6,799 nt of DNA from an uncultured Lachnospiraceae bacterium (GCA_910579085.1 CAJTRU010000119.1:1-6799), one strand, 5' to 3'. Shown: positions 1 to 6,560, counted from the stretch's first letter. The notes: generated from the sequence alone by a model not told the origin. A program made the numbers and translations.

Positions 1-17
1 GCGCAAGCGTGCCCCTG

Positions 18-59
18 TATGGAATATTGTGGCTCTGGCACTAAAAACCGTCCGTCTTC
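18..59. repeat. Left copy of a diverged ~42-bp repeat found at both window ends
   Basis: This stretch aligns without gaps to 6752-6793, with 32 of 42 positions equal by hand count and a perfect 13-base core, TGGCTCTGGCACT (30-42). It lies upstream of the c-di-GMP gene in the same orientation as the right copy. It may extend leftward beyond the window edge. Its nature is unknown: it could be a dispersed intergenic repeat, a shared leader segment, or the ends of two related small genes. No complete open frame with a ribosome site can be seen here. Confidence 0.6.
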
Positions 60-76
60 CAACGGACACAAGATAA

Positions 77-106
77 CTGGAAATTATATTATTTATATGT
101 TAGAAT
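77..106 (+). promoter_or_regulatory. Possible weak sigma-A promoter for the c-di-GMP gene
   Basis: A TAGAAT (101-106) resembles the -10 consensus in five of six bases. CTGGAA (77-82), 18 bases upstream, is a poor -35. The region is very AT-rich, so such matches are expected by chance. Transcription could instead enter from beyond the left edge. Confidence 0.2.
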
Positions 107-164
107 AAATAATATAGATAATAGTAGTGGTAATCCACGGTTATTTACATGTGGGAATAAAGAA

Positions 165-1934
165 ATGGGGTGTTTTATGACACATAAGGAAAAGGCAGAA
201 CAGCTCCTGCAACAGCAGTACCATTGTTCACAGGCATTATTTGGGGCATTTGCAGAAGAAATTGGTTTAGATTTAAAGACAGCATTTAAGATTAGTACAT
301 GCTTTGGCGGAGGGATGCGCCAGGGTGGTATATGTGGCTGTATTACGGCTGCCATGCTTGTACTGGGGATGGCAATAGGGTTTTATGATTCCCAGGATAA
401 GGAGCTTGAATTATATGTTAATAAAAAGACAGATGAATTTATAAAACGTTTTACTGAGCAGATGTATGGGGATACTAACTGCCGTGATATCCTGGGCAGG
501 GATATATCAGAGCCAGAAGGGATGGCTACAATACGTAAAGAAGGGCTTATACTTAGAAAATGCCCAAGGGCGTTAAATGTTAGTATTGATATATTAGAAG
601 ATATGTTAAAGGAACATCTTAAATATATAACAGAAAGCAGTATAAGTTTAGAAGATATTCCTGAGGATGATGAAATGCGGAGCCTGCTTAAATCTGTTAG
701 CAGACTGCACCGTTTCAGGAGAAGTGTCAATAACCTTTTGTATTCATCATCAAAAGAAATAAGTTTTATACAGTTTGATATACGTAAATTCAAAATAGTA
801 AATGACCTGTATGGTGAGAAGTTTGGGGATGAAGTTTTAGATTTTATTACAAACCAGTTAGCAGAAAGCTGCAATGAAGAACAGTTTTTTATAAACCTCC
901 GTAGCGATGTGTTTATGATAGTGACAGAGTATAACAGTGAAGAGGAACTTGTAGAATTTATACAGGAAATTGACTCAAGGGTAAGTTACTTTAAAAATAT
1001 AAAGCTACAGATGTCTTATGGTGTTTATACAGTAGAGGACAAGAAGATGGAACTGCGCCAGATGGAGGACAGGGCAGCAATGGCAAGAAAAGCTGCCAAA
1101 AACAATATTTTAAAGAATATTTTGTTCTATAAAGAGCAGTTTAAGGACTCACTTTATAACAGGAAATTTATTGAGGAAAATATGCAGGCTGCTATTGCAG
1201 AAAAGCAGTTTTTAATGTATTTACAGCCTAAATATAGTATTGCAAAAAATGAGATTATAGGGGCAGAAGCGCTTGTAAGATGGAAAAACCCTGAACGTGG
1301 CATGATTTATCCTGACCAGTTTATACCTGTTATTGAAGAGAATGGTTTTATAAGAAAAGTTGATTATTATATCTGGGAAAAGGCATGTTGCTTTATAAGG
1401 CAGTGCATGGATTATGGAATTAAGACGTGTCCTGTTTCTGTAAATGTGTCAAGGGTGCATTTGCGTGATGATGAATGTTTATATGTGCTTTCTAACATGA
1501 TAGAAGAGTATGGAATTCCTAAAAACCTTCTTGAACTTGAAATAACGGAAACAGCAGATAACCAGCAGATAAGCCTTAAAGCGTTACAGTTAAAGGAAGA
1601 GGGTTTTACCCTGCTTATGGACGATTTTGGAAGCGGGTATTCTTCTTTAAACATCCTGCTTGAAACGCCTTTTGATGTAATTAAACTTGATAAAAAGTTT
1701 ATAGAAAACATGATGCTTTCAAAAAAGGGAAGGCTTTTGCTGGAGCAGGTAGTTTCAATGGCTGGCAAACTTGACTTAGGGCTGCTTGCAGAAGGAGTTG
1801 AAACAAAAGACCAGATAGAACTTCTGCAAAGTATAGGGTGTGACCAGGTACAGGGGTATTATTATGCAAAGCCTATGCCAGAAGAAGAATTTTTTGAACT
1901 ATTAAAACAGCACACAAAAGCTGCTGTGTTATAA
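165..1934 (+). CDS. C_GCAxxG_C_C domain fused to degenerate GGDEF and intact EAL; predicted c-di-GMP phosphodiesterase
   Basis: Predicted cytoplasmic enzyme that hydrolyses cyclic di-GMP to pGpG. Residues about 5-150 match the C_GCAxxG_C_C family: the four signature cysteines are C21 (YHCSQA), C57 (after FGGGM, in GGICGC), C106 (NCRDILG) and C133. C46 and C59 are extra. Residues about 195-320 are a GGDEF fold with D205 kept (FDIRKFK), but the signature reads RSDVF (246-250), so cyclase activity is not expected. Residues about 345-580 are EAL with all expected catalytic positions: E368 (EAL), N427, E459, D486/D487 (DDFGSGYSS), K507, E543 and Q563. No membrane segment or signal peptide is seen. 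A second ATG at 177 follows GGGGTG and would give MTHKEKAEQ, a start typical of the family; neither start has a strong ribosome site. It heads a three-gene cluster. The sensing role of the cysteine domain is inferred. Confidence 0.9.
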   Translation: MGCFMTHKEKAEQLLQQQYHCSQALFGAFAEEIGLDLKTAFKISTCFGGGMRQGGICGCITAAMLVLGMAIGFYDSQDKELELYVNKKTDEFIKRFTEQMYGDTNCRDILGRDISEPEGMATIRKEGLILRKCPRALNVSIDILEDMLKEHLKYITESSISLEDIPEDDEMRSLLKSVSRLHRFRRSVNNLLYSSSKEISFIQFDIRKFKIVNDLYGEKFGDEVLDFITNQLAESCNEEQFFINLRSDVFMIVTEYNSEEELVEFIQEIDSRVSYFKNIKLQMSYGVYTVEDKKMELRQMEDRAAMARKAAKNNILKNILFYKEQFKDSLYNRKFIEENMQAAIAEKQFLMYLQPKYSIAKNEIIGAEALVRWKNPERGMIYPDQFIPVIEENGFIRKVDYYIWEKACCFIRQCMDYGIKTCPVSVNVSRVHLRDDECLYVLSNMIEEYGIPKNLLELEITETADNQQISLKALQLKEEGFTLLMDDFGSGYSSLNILLETPFDVIKLDKKFIENMMLSKKGRLLLEQVVSMAGKLDLGLLAEGVETKDQIELLQSIGCDQVQGYYYAKPMPEEEFFELLKQHTKAAVL

Positions 1935-1939
1935 GGAGG
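1933..1939 (+). promoter_or_regulatory. Ribosome binding site overlapping the previous stop codon
   Basis: AAGGAGG sits 8 bases before the ATG at 1948 and shares two bases with the TAA (1932-1934) of the upstream gene. This arrangement supports one transcript and translational coupling of the two genes. Confidence 0.8.
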
Positions 1940-1947
1940 AACGGATT

Positions 1948-2820
1948 ATGCGAAGTGAAGCAGAGATGTATAATCTATTTATAGATATAGCAAATGCAGA
2001 TAACAGGATTTTAGCTGTTTATATGAATGGTTCAAGAACAAATAAAAATGTGCCAAAGGATATTTTCCAGGATTATGATATAGTATTTGTAGTTAAGGAA
2101 ACAGAGGTTTTTATTAGTGATAAGGACTGGATTAAGAAGTTTGGGAATATTTTATATATGCAATATCCAGATGAAAGTGTAGAAAATCCAGGTGATAAGG
2201 AAAACTTTTATGGATGGCTGATGCAGTTTGATGATGGCAACAGGATTGACCTTCATGTGGAAACAGTTATACATGCTAAAGAGAATATTCTGTGTGACAG
2301 GCTTTGCAGGATTTTACTGGATAAAGAAAATATCCTGCCAGCCATACCAGAGCCAACGGATAAGGATTATCATGTAAAGAAGCCTTCCGAAGCCCAGTTC
2401 AGGGAATGTATAAATGAATTCTGGTGGTGCAGCAATAACCTGGCAAAAGGTTTATGGCGTGAAGAGATGCCATATGTACAGGATATGGCAAACTTTGTTG
2501 TACGTAAACAGCTTGAAAAAATGCTGTCATGGAAAGCTGGAATAATAACAGGTTTTAGTGTTAGTACAGGCAAATCTGCTAAGTATTTGTATAAGTGGAT
2601 TGGAAAAGAGGAATACCAGGAATATCTGGATACATATTTCGGAGGCAGTACAGAGGAAGCATGGGAAGCTGTTTTTAAAATGTGTAATCTATTTAACTCT
2701 GCAACAGAATATGTGGCAGCAGGACTTGGTTATACATATAATGGACAAGAAGGAAAAGCAGCAGAAACATTTCTTAAACATGTAAGAAACCTTCCAAAAG
2801 ATGCAAAGGAAGTATTATAA
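1948..2820 (+). CDS. ANT(6)/AadE-like aminoglycoside 6-adenylyltransferase family protein
   Basis: A 290-residue nucleotidyltransferase of the streptomycin 6-adenylyltransferase family (Adenyl_transf; AadE/AadK type). Known members move AMP from ATP to the 6-hydroxyl of streptomycin. The active-site core is intact: GSRTN (28-32), the metal-binding pair D42/D44 in FQDYDIV, and a probable third carboxylate D101 in NRIDLHVET. The family block ILYMQYPDES (68-77) is also present. Length is slightly below the roughly 300 residues of ANT(6)-Ia, with no sign of truncation. It is tightly coupled to the c-di-GMP gene (13-base gap). Base composition matches its neighbours and no mobile element is nearby, so it looks like a resident chromosomal homologue. 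Whether it confers streptomycin resistance or acts on another substrate cannot be told from sequence. Confidence 0.88.
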   Translation: MRSEAEMYNLFIDIANADNRILAVYMNGSRTNKNVPKDIFQDYDIVFVVKETEVFISDKDWIKKFGNILYMQYPDESVENPGDKENFYGWLMQFDDGNRIDLHVETVIHAKENILCDRLCRILLDKENILPAIPEPTDKDYHVKKPSEAQFRECINEFWWCSNNLAKGLWREEMPYVQDMANFVVRKQLEKMLSWKAGIITGFSVSTGKSAKYLYKWIGKEEYQEYLDTYFGGSTEEAWEAVFKMCNLFNSATEYVAAGLGYTYNGQEGKAAETFLKHVRNLPKDAKEVL

Positions 2821-2840
2821 AAATAATAAAATAAAATGAA

Positions 2841-2846
2841 AGGAAG
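2841..2846 (+). promoter_or_regulatory. Ribosome binding site fixing a TTG start
   Basis: AGGAAG lies 9 bases before the TTG at 2856. The nearby ATG at 2836 is in another frame and reaches a stop within ten codons, so TTG is the best start for the following gene. Confidence 0.6.
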
Positions 2847-2855
2847 TGGGTTGTT

Positions 2856-3326
2856 TTGGATATAAACCACCAGTCTGTTATTCCTAAGGGAAACCCTCCA
2901 GAAAAGATGCCATCTGGAATAAAAGAATTCTATATATTGGATGAATGTAGAGAAGAAAATGGCAAAAGAATAACGGAGGAAGCTTTAAGCAAGTTACTGG
3001 AAGATATAAGAAATAAAGAAGGTGTTGGAATTTCCTTATATGAAGACCCGGATTTAGAAGGGGATTATATGCAGATTGAAGCTGATGGTAATTTGATTTT
3101 TTTACAATATGTTGAAAATTATTGTACTTCAGATGAATGTATTTATTCATGCTTTAACCCGGATTACCTGGACTCAGATGAATGGTCGCCTATAGAGGCT
3201 TCTGACGGACAGTCAGTTATTTTAATGCGTTATACAATGGATGACCATGAGCTTGCTGCCAGGTGTGTTGAATACTTTGTGCGTACAGGGCAGTTGTATC
3301 CAGGAATGGCATGGCTTAAAAGCTGA
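2856..3326 (+). CDS. Small acidic hypothetical protein with an Imm1-like C-terminus
   Basis: A 156-residue protein starting at TTG, 35 bases after the adenylyltransferase-like gene and probably in the same transcript. No signal peptide or membrane segment is seen, and it is clearly acidic. The middle (about 56-100) alternates short hydrophobic and charged stretches as in a beta-rich fold, including GVGISLYEDPDLEGDYMQI. The C-terminus has an aromatic/Pro step (EWSPI, 109-113), a helix-like stretch and the ending VEYFVRTGQLYPGMAW (138-153). That ending recalls the 'reF..tG..p..v.W' close of Imm1-type immunity proteins of polymorphic toxin systems. The likeness is from memory of the family pattern, not from a search. 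No toxin partner is visible. Plain hypothetical protein is the safe name. Confidence 0.8.
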   Translation: MDINHQSVIPKGNPPEKMPSGIKEFYILDECREENGKRITEEALSKLLEDIRNKEGVGISLYEDPDLEGDYMQIEADGNLIFLQYVENYCTSDECIYSCFNPDYLDSDEWSPIEASDGQSVILMRYTMDDHELAARCVEYFVRTGQLYPGMAWLKS

Positions 3327-3347
3327 AAATTAAAGAAATAACAGAAG

Positions 3348-3436
3348 TTTATGTAGTAAAGGCATATGCAGGAATTTATTCCTGTGGTTTGCAGGCCACA
3401 CAGGAAAACATTTCCTCATATGCCATTTATGTAATA
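3348..3436. repeat. 64-nt cloverleaf-like inverted repeat with flanking TTTATGTA direct repeats
   Basis: GGCATATG (3361-3368) pairs perfectly with CATATGCC (3417-3424). Three hairpins nest inside: CAGGAA/TTCCTG (3369-3374 with 3379-3384), a short TGG/CCA stem (3385-3387 with 3396-3398, extendable at the expense of the first), and AGGAAA/TTTCCT (3402-3407 with 3411-3416). Only a few bases stay unpaired. TTTATGTA occurs on each side (3348-3355 and 3426-3433; 10 of 11 bases match when extended). It lies between two convergent genes and could act as a bidirectional terminator, but neither side has a good T-run. A MITE-like insertion is the alternative. It is not a tRNA. Confidence 0.65.
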
Positions 3437-3464
3437 TATTGAAACAGCTTCACAAACAGGTTTT

Positions 3465-4142
3465 TTATATACTTAACACTGTTTTGTCATATATAACCAG
3501 CCAGTAATCTTTCATTACCCCATTTTCAAATGAATTTCTTTTCTTTCTTGTCCCGCCCTGTTCAGGAAATTTATCTGAATATTTATATGAACATAAAGTA
3601 TTTTCTGCAAAATTATTATTTTTGAAATTAATAGTTATTTCTGTATCTGTAAAATTAATATCATCTATTATAGAGCCTGAAAACATATTATTTAGCTGTA
3701 TACTGCCTTCTTTATGTTCATTATATCCAATCCAGGGATTATATTTTTGCTGGAACAAAGGGTGACATTCAATAACCCTGCCATTAAACAGGATATGTTC
3801 AGATGCGTTCCATATACAATATACCAGCCACCTTATTCCAAGGCTTCCCTGGAATTTAATGCCAAAAAATCCAGGGCCTCCCATTCCATAAGTGCCACAA
3901 CATGTGCAGATTTCAAGGATTTTGCTGTTTTTAATGTTTTCAATTCCAAATTCATCCATATACAATGGTTTCCCAAGCATAATACTTTCATCATGGGATG
4001 GCTGGTAAAGAAATACAGGATATTTTTTAACCGTTTCAAATCCTCTTGACTGCCAGAGTTCCTTATCGCTGTTTTTTATTATAATATAGTTTTCTTTAAC
4101 AAGACCCATATCCAGGTCTAAAAAATTATTTTTTGCAGACAT
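3465..4142 (-). CDS. Unrecognised cysteine-containing protein linked to cysK
   Basis: I do not recognise this 225-residue protein. It starts 6 bases after the cysK stop, so co-transcription is very likely. The ATG has no clear ribosome site; translation probably depends on coupling to cysK, and the next Met (residue 12) is no better. It appears cytoplasmic, with no signal peptide or clear membrane helix. The most distinctive block is CTCCGTYGMGGPGFFG (79-94). RWLVYCIWNASEHILFNGR (104-122) and ECHP (125-128) follow. C79, C81, C82, C109, C126 and H127 could form a metal or thiol site, though nothing proves it. The N-terminal part has LYQPSHDES (45-53), and the C-terminal third is polar and Asn-rich. 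Placement suggests an accessory role in cysteine or sulfur metabolism (inference). Confidence 0.8.
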   Translation of the reverse strand: MSAKNNFLDLDMGLVKENYIIIKNSDKELWQSRGFETVKKYPVFLYQPSHDESIMLGKPLYMDEFGIENIKNSKILEICTCCGTYGMGGPGFFGIKFQGSLGIRWLVYCIWNASEHILFNGRVIECHPLFQQKYNPWIGYNEHKEGSIQLNNMFSGSIIDDINFTDTEITINFKNNNFAENTLCSYKYSDKFPEQGGTRKKRNSFENGVMKDYWLVIYDKTVLSI

Positions 4143-4148
4143 AATATT

Positions 4149-5081
4149 TTAATTTGTAAAAAGCGGAGTTGAATAGTACCTGTCCCCACTGTCTGGAAGC
4201 AGTACAACTATAGTTTTCCCTTTATTTTCTCCTTTCTTTGCAGTGTTTATTGCAGCACAGGCAGCAGCACCAGAGGATATGCCAGTTAATATTCCTTCTT
4301 CTTTTGCAAGTTCTTTACTATAAATAAAGGACTCCTCATCACTTATAGTAATTATTTCATCATATATTTTTGTATCTAATATCTTTGGCACAAATCCTGC
4401 ACCTATTCCCTGGATTTTATGCGCTCCTGCTGTGCCCTTTGAAAGCACTGGGGAGTTTTCTGGTTCTACTGCTATAACTTTAATTTTAGGATTTTTCTCT
4501 TTAAGGTATCCGCCCACACCAGTGATTGTACCGCCAGTGCCAACACCTGCAATAAAGATATCAGTTTGTCCATCTGTGTCTTCCCAGATTTCAGGGCCTG
4601 TTGTCTTTCTGTGTGCTTCAGGGTTAGCAGGATTTTCAAACTGTCCTGGTATAAAACTTCCTTCTGTATTATTTGCAATTTCTTTCGCTTTTTCTATAGC
4701 GCCATTCATTCCCTTGCTTCCATCTGTAAGCACAATTTCTGCCCCATATGCTTTAATAATATTCCGGCGTTCTACGCTCATTGTTTCTGGAAGCACAATA
4801 ATTAATTTATATCCTTTGGCAGCGGCAATGGCAGCAAGTCCTATTCCTGTATTGCCTGATGTTGGCTCAATTATTACAGCACCTGGCTTAAGTATGCCTC
4901 TTTTTTCTGCATCCTCAATCATTTCTTTTGCAATCCTGTCTTTTGCACTTCCTGACGGGTTAAAATACTCAAGTTTGGCAAGCAGCCTTGCTTCAAGATT
5001 GTATTTTTTCATAATATTTGACAGTTCTATAAGCGGCGTATTTCCGATAAGTGCAGCAGCACTGCTATAAATTTTAGACAT
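4149..5081 (-). CDS. cysK: Cysteine synthase (O-acetylserine sulfhydrylase)
   Basis: A PLP-dependent cytoplasmic enzyme that joins sulfide to O-acetylserine to make cysteine. The 310-residue length is normal for the family. PLP Schiff-base lysine is K47 in NPSGSAKDR. The substrate loop TSGNTG is at 74-79, the phosphate-binding GTGGT at 181-185, and the closing PDSGDRYYST at 296-305. GQFENPANP (146-154) is also typical. The ATG at 5081 has a GGAGGG ribosome site 5 bases upstream. It lies 111 bases after the metY-type gene, with the unknown 225-residue gene directly behind. Closely related enzymes of this fold (CysM, cystathionine beta-synthase) are less likely, since the protein is short and has no CBS domains. 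Its position suggests two parallel sulfide-fixing routes in one locus. Confidence 0.96.
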   Translation of the reverse strand: MSKIYSSAAALIGNTPLIELSNIMKKYNLEARLLAKLEYFNPSGSAKDRIAKEMIEDAEKRGILKPGAVIIEPTSGNTGIGLAAIAAAKGYKLIIVLPETMSVERRNIIKAYGAEIVLTDGSKGMNGAIEKAKEIANNTEGSFIPGQFENPANPEAHRKTTGPEIWEDTDGQTDIFIAGVGTGGTITGVGGYLKEKNPKIKVIAVEPENSPVLSKGTAGAHKIQGIGAGFVPKILDTKIYDEIITISDEESFIYSKELAKEEGILTGISSGAAACAAINTAKKGENKGKTIVVLLPDSGDRYYSTPLFTN

Positions 5082-5086
5082 ATATA

Positions 5087-5092
5087 CCCTCC
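5087..5092 (-). promoter_or_regulatory. Ribosome binding site of cysK
   Basis: GGAGGG on the minus strand, 5 bases before the ATG at 5081, supports the chosen start. Confidence 0.7.
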
Positions 5093-5104
5093 ATGTTTAT
5101 TAAA

Positions 5105-5160
5105 TAATATATTAATTCCAGTATATATTTATATATTCTGTTTAAATTTTAATTATACAA
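5105..5160 (-). promoter_or_regulatory. AT-rich metY-cysK spacer with a possible promoter and a palindrome
   Basis: Read on the minus strand, TTGTAT (5160-5155) could be a -35 with AT-rich -10-like hexamers (AATATA or TATATA) 17 to 19 bases downstream. TAATATATTA (5114-5105) is a perfect 10-base palindrome between this and the ribosome site and could be an operator. Base composition is so AT-rich that both calls are weak. Read-through from metY is equally possible. Confidence 0.25.
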
Positions 5161-5170
5161 TGTACCTTCC

Positions 5171-5208
5171 GTTTAAAAGCATAAATATATATTTATATGT
5201 TTTTAAAC
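5171..5208. repeat. AT-rich stem-loop spanning the end of the metY-type gene
   Basis: Bases 5171-5183 can pair with 5196-5208 in one register (13 pairs including one G-U), beginning GTTTAAAA against TTTTAAAC. The loop holds the stop codon (5193-5195). The centre also contains a perfect 16-base palindrome, ATAAATATATATTTAT (5181-5196). There is no following T-run on the minus strand, so it is not a classical terminator; a role in mRNA stability or partial attenuation before cysK is possible. Confidence 0.5.
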
Positions 5209-6497
5209 GCCTCGTCCAAATCTTCAATAATATCATCTATATTTTCAGTGCCGATAGACAGCCTTATAGTATTTGGTTTAATCCCCTGTTCTTCCTTTTC
5301 ATGGCTGTCCAGTTCTGCATGTGTTGTTGAGGCTGGATGTATTACAAGTGATTTAACATCTGCTACATTGGCAAGCAGTGAGAAAAGTTCCAGGTTATCA
5401 ATAAAATCTTTGGCTTTTTGTTCATCCCCTTTAATCTCAAATGTGAATATTGAACCTCCGCCATTTGGAAAGTATTTTTTATAAAGCCTCTGCTGTTCCT
5501 GGTTTTCTGACACAGAAGGATGGTGTATTGCTTCAACTAAAGGCTGTTTTTTAAGGTAATCAATTACCTTAATGGCGTTGGCAACATGCCTTTCTACCCT
5601 TAATGACAATGTTTCCAGTCCCTGTAAGAAAATCCATGCATGGAATGGTGAAAGGGTTGCCCCCATATCACGGAGCAGTATAGCCCTTATCCTTGTAACA
5701 AAAGCAGCAGCACCAGCAGCTTCCAAAAAGCTTATTCCATGATAACAAGGGTCTGGGTCTGTAAACTGTGGGAACTTTCCTGAGGCTTTCCAGTCAAACC
5801 TGCCTGCATCTACTATAACACCGCCTATTGTTGTACCATGTCCGCCTATAAACTTTGTTGCTGAATGTATAACTATATCTGCTCCATATTCTATAGGGCG
5901 TATAAGGTATGGTGTGCCAAATGTGTTATCTATAACAAGTGGTATATTGTGTGCATGTGCAATTTCTGCAATTGCTTCAATATCAGTAACTTCTGAATTA
6001 GGGTTTCCAAGTGTTTCAATATAAAGTGCTTTGGTATTATCTTGTATTGCTGCCTCAAATGACTGTGGGTTTAACGGGTCAGCGAATGTTGTGTTTACAT
6101 TATAGCTGGCAAGGGTATGGGCTAAGAGATTATATGTACCTCCATAGATATTCTTTGCTGCCACAATATGTCCGCCTGCAAATGCAAGGTTCTGTATTGT
6201 ATATGTAACCGCTGCTGCCCCGGAAGCTGTGGCTATCGCAGCAATACCTCCTTCAAGTGCAGCAATCCTTTTCTCAAAAACATCCTGTGTGGGATTAGTA
6301 AGCCTTCCATAAATATTGCCCGCATCTTTAAGAGCAAATCTGTCCGCTGCATGTGCAGAATTATGGAATACATATGATGATGTCTGGTAAATAGGGACTG
6401 CCCTTGCATCTGTAACAGGATCTGGGTTCTCCTGGCCTGCATGGAGCTGGATTGTCTCAAACTTAAAATTACGGTCTTTATATGATTTCTTTGCCAT
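5193..6497 (-). CDS. metY: O-acetylhomoserine sulfhydrylase (Cys/Met metabolism PLP enzyme)
   Basis: Predicted to make homocysteine from O-acetylhomoserine and sulfide, a direct route toward methionine; some relatives also accept O-acetylserine. The 434 residues fit the O-acetylhomoserine aminocarboxypropyltransferase branch of the Cys/Met PLP family, longer than the ~380-400 of cystathionine gamma-synthases. Visible landmarks: the FETIQLHAGQ start (13-22), YGR (63-65) that contacts the neighbour's PLP phosphate, SGAAA (92-96), Y118 in NIYGGTYNL, D190 in VIDNTFGTPYL, PLP lysine K215 in HSATKFIGGHGT, and R412 in TIRLSIGTE for the substrate carboxylate. The ATG at 6497 has an AAAGGAG ribosome site and a strong promoter. 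It is first in the cluster before cysK. The leader is too short for a SAM riboswitch or T-box, so control is probably at the promoter. Confidence 0.95.
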   Translation of the reverse strand: MAKKSYKDRNFKFETIQLHAGQENPDPVTDARAVPIYQTSSYVFHNSAHAADRFALKDAGNIYGRLTNPTQDVFEKRIAALEGGIAAIATASGAAAVTYTIQNLAFAGGHIVAAKNIYGGTYNLLAHTLASYNVNTTFADPLNPQSFEAAIQDNTKALYIETLGNPNSEVTDIEAIAEIAHAHNIPLVIDNTFGTPYLIRPIEYGADIVIHSATKFIGGHGTTIGGVIVDAGRFDWKASGKFPQFTDPDPCYHGISFLEAAGAAAFVTRIRAILLRDMGATLSPFHAWIFLQGLETLSLRVERHVANAIKVIDYLKKQPLVEAIHHPSVSENQEQQRLYKKYFPNGGGSIFTFEIKGDEQKAKDFIDNLELFSLLANVADVKSLVIHPASTTHAELDSHEKEEQGIKPNTIRLSIGTENIDDIIEDLDEAFKNI

Positions 6498-6505
6498 ATT
6501 ATATT

Positions 6506-6512
6506 CTCCTTT
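6506..6512 (-). promoter_or_regulatory. Ribosome binding site of the metY-type gene
   Basis: AAAGGAG on the minus strand, 8 bases before the ATG at 6497, fixes the start. Confidence 0.8.
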
Positions 6513-6531
6513 ATTTTTAATGGTAACATAT

Positions 6532-6560
6532 ATATTAACCTTAATTACCTACCATGTCAA
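6532..6560 (-). promoter_or_regulatory. Strong sigma-A-type promoter of the metY-cysK cluster
   Basis: On the minus strand TTGACA (6560-6555) is a perfect -35, followed after exactly 17 bases by TAATAT (6537-6532), a good -10. Transcription would start near 6525, giving a leader of under 30 bases. GGTAA (6549-6545) and TTACC (6526-6522) form an inverted pair bracketing the -10 and could mark an operator; no regulator can be named from this. Confidence 0.75.

Noticed and set aside
1..80. The end or start of a minus-strand protein gene at the left edge (reading VPEPQY)
   Set aside because: No ATG or ribosome site precedes it, and an in-frame stop lies just upstream; the parallel reading in the right copy could simply follow from the nucleotide repeat.
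1948..2820. A recently acquired mobile streptomycin-resistance gene
   Set aside because: Composition matches the neighbours, it is translationally coupled to the gene ahead, and no integrase, transposase or plasmid feature is present.
3361..3424. A tRNA gene, because of the cloverleaf-like pairing
   Set aside because: There is no T-loop consensus, no 7-base anticodon loop, the closing stem is 8 bp, and the arm sizes do not fit a tRNA.
4432..5070. A 212-codon plus-strand open frame opposite cysK
   Set aside because: It is antisense to a clearly recognised cysK, is low-complexity (Ser/Ile/Pro rich), and has no ribosome site or recognisable family.
6498..6560. A SAM riboswitch or T-box before the sulfur genes
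   Set aside because: The promoter leaves a leader under 30 bases, far too short for either element, and no T-box or S-box core is visible.
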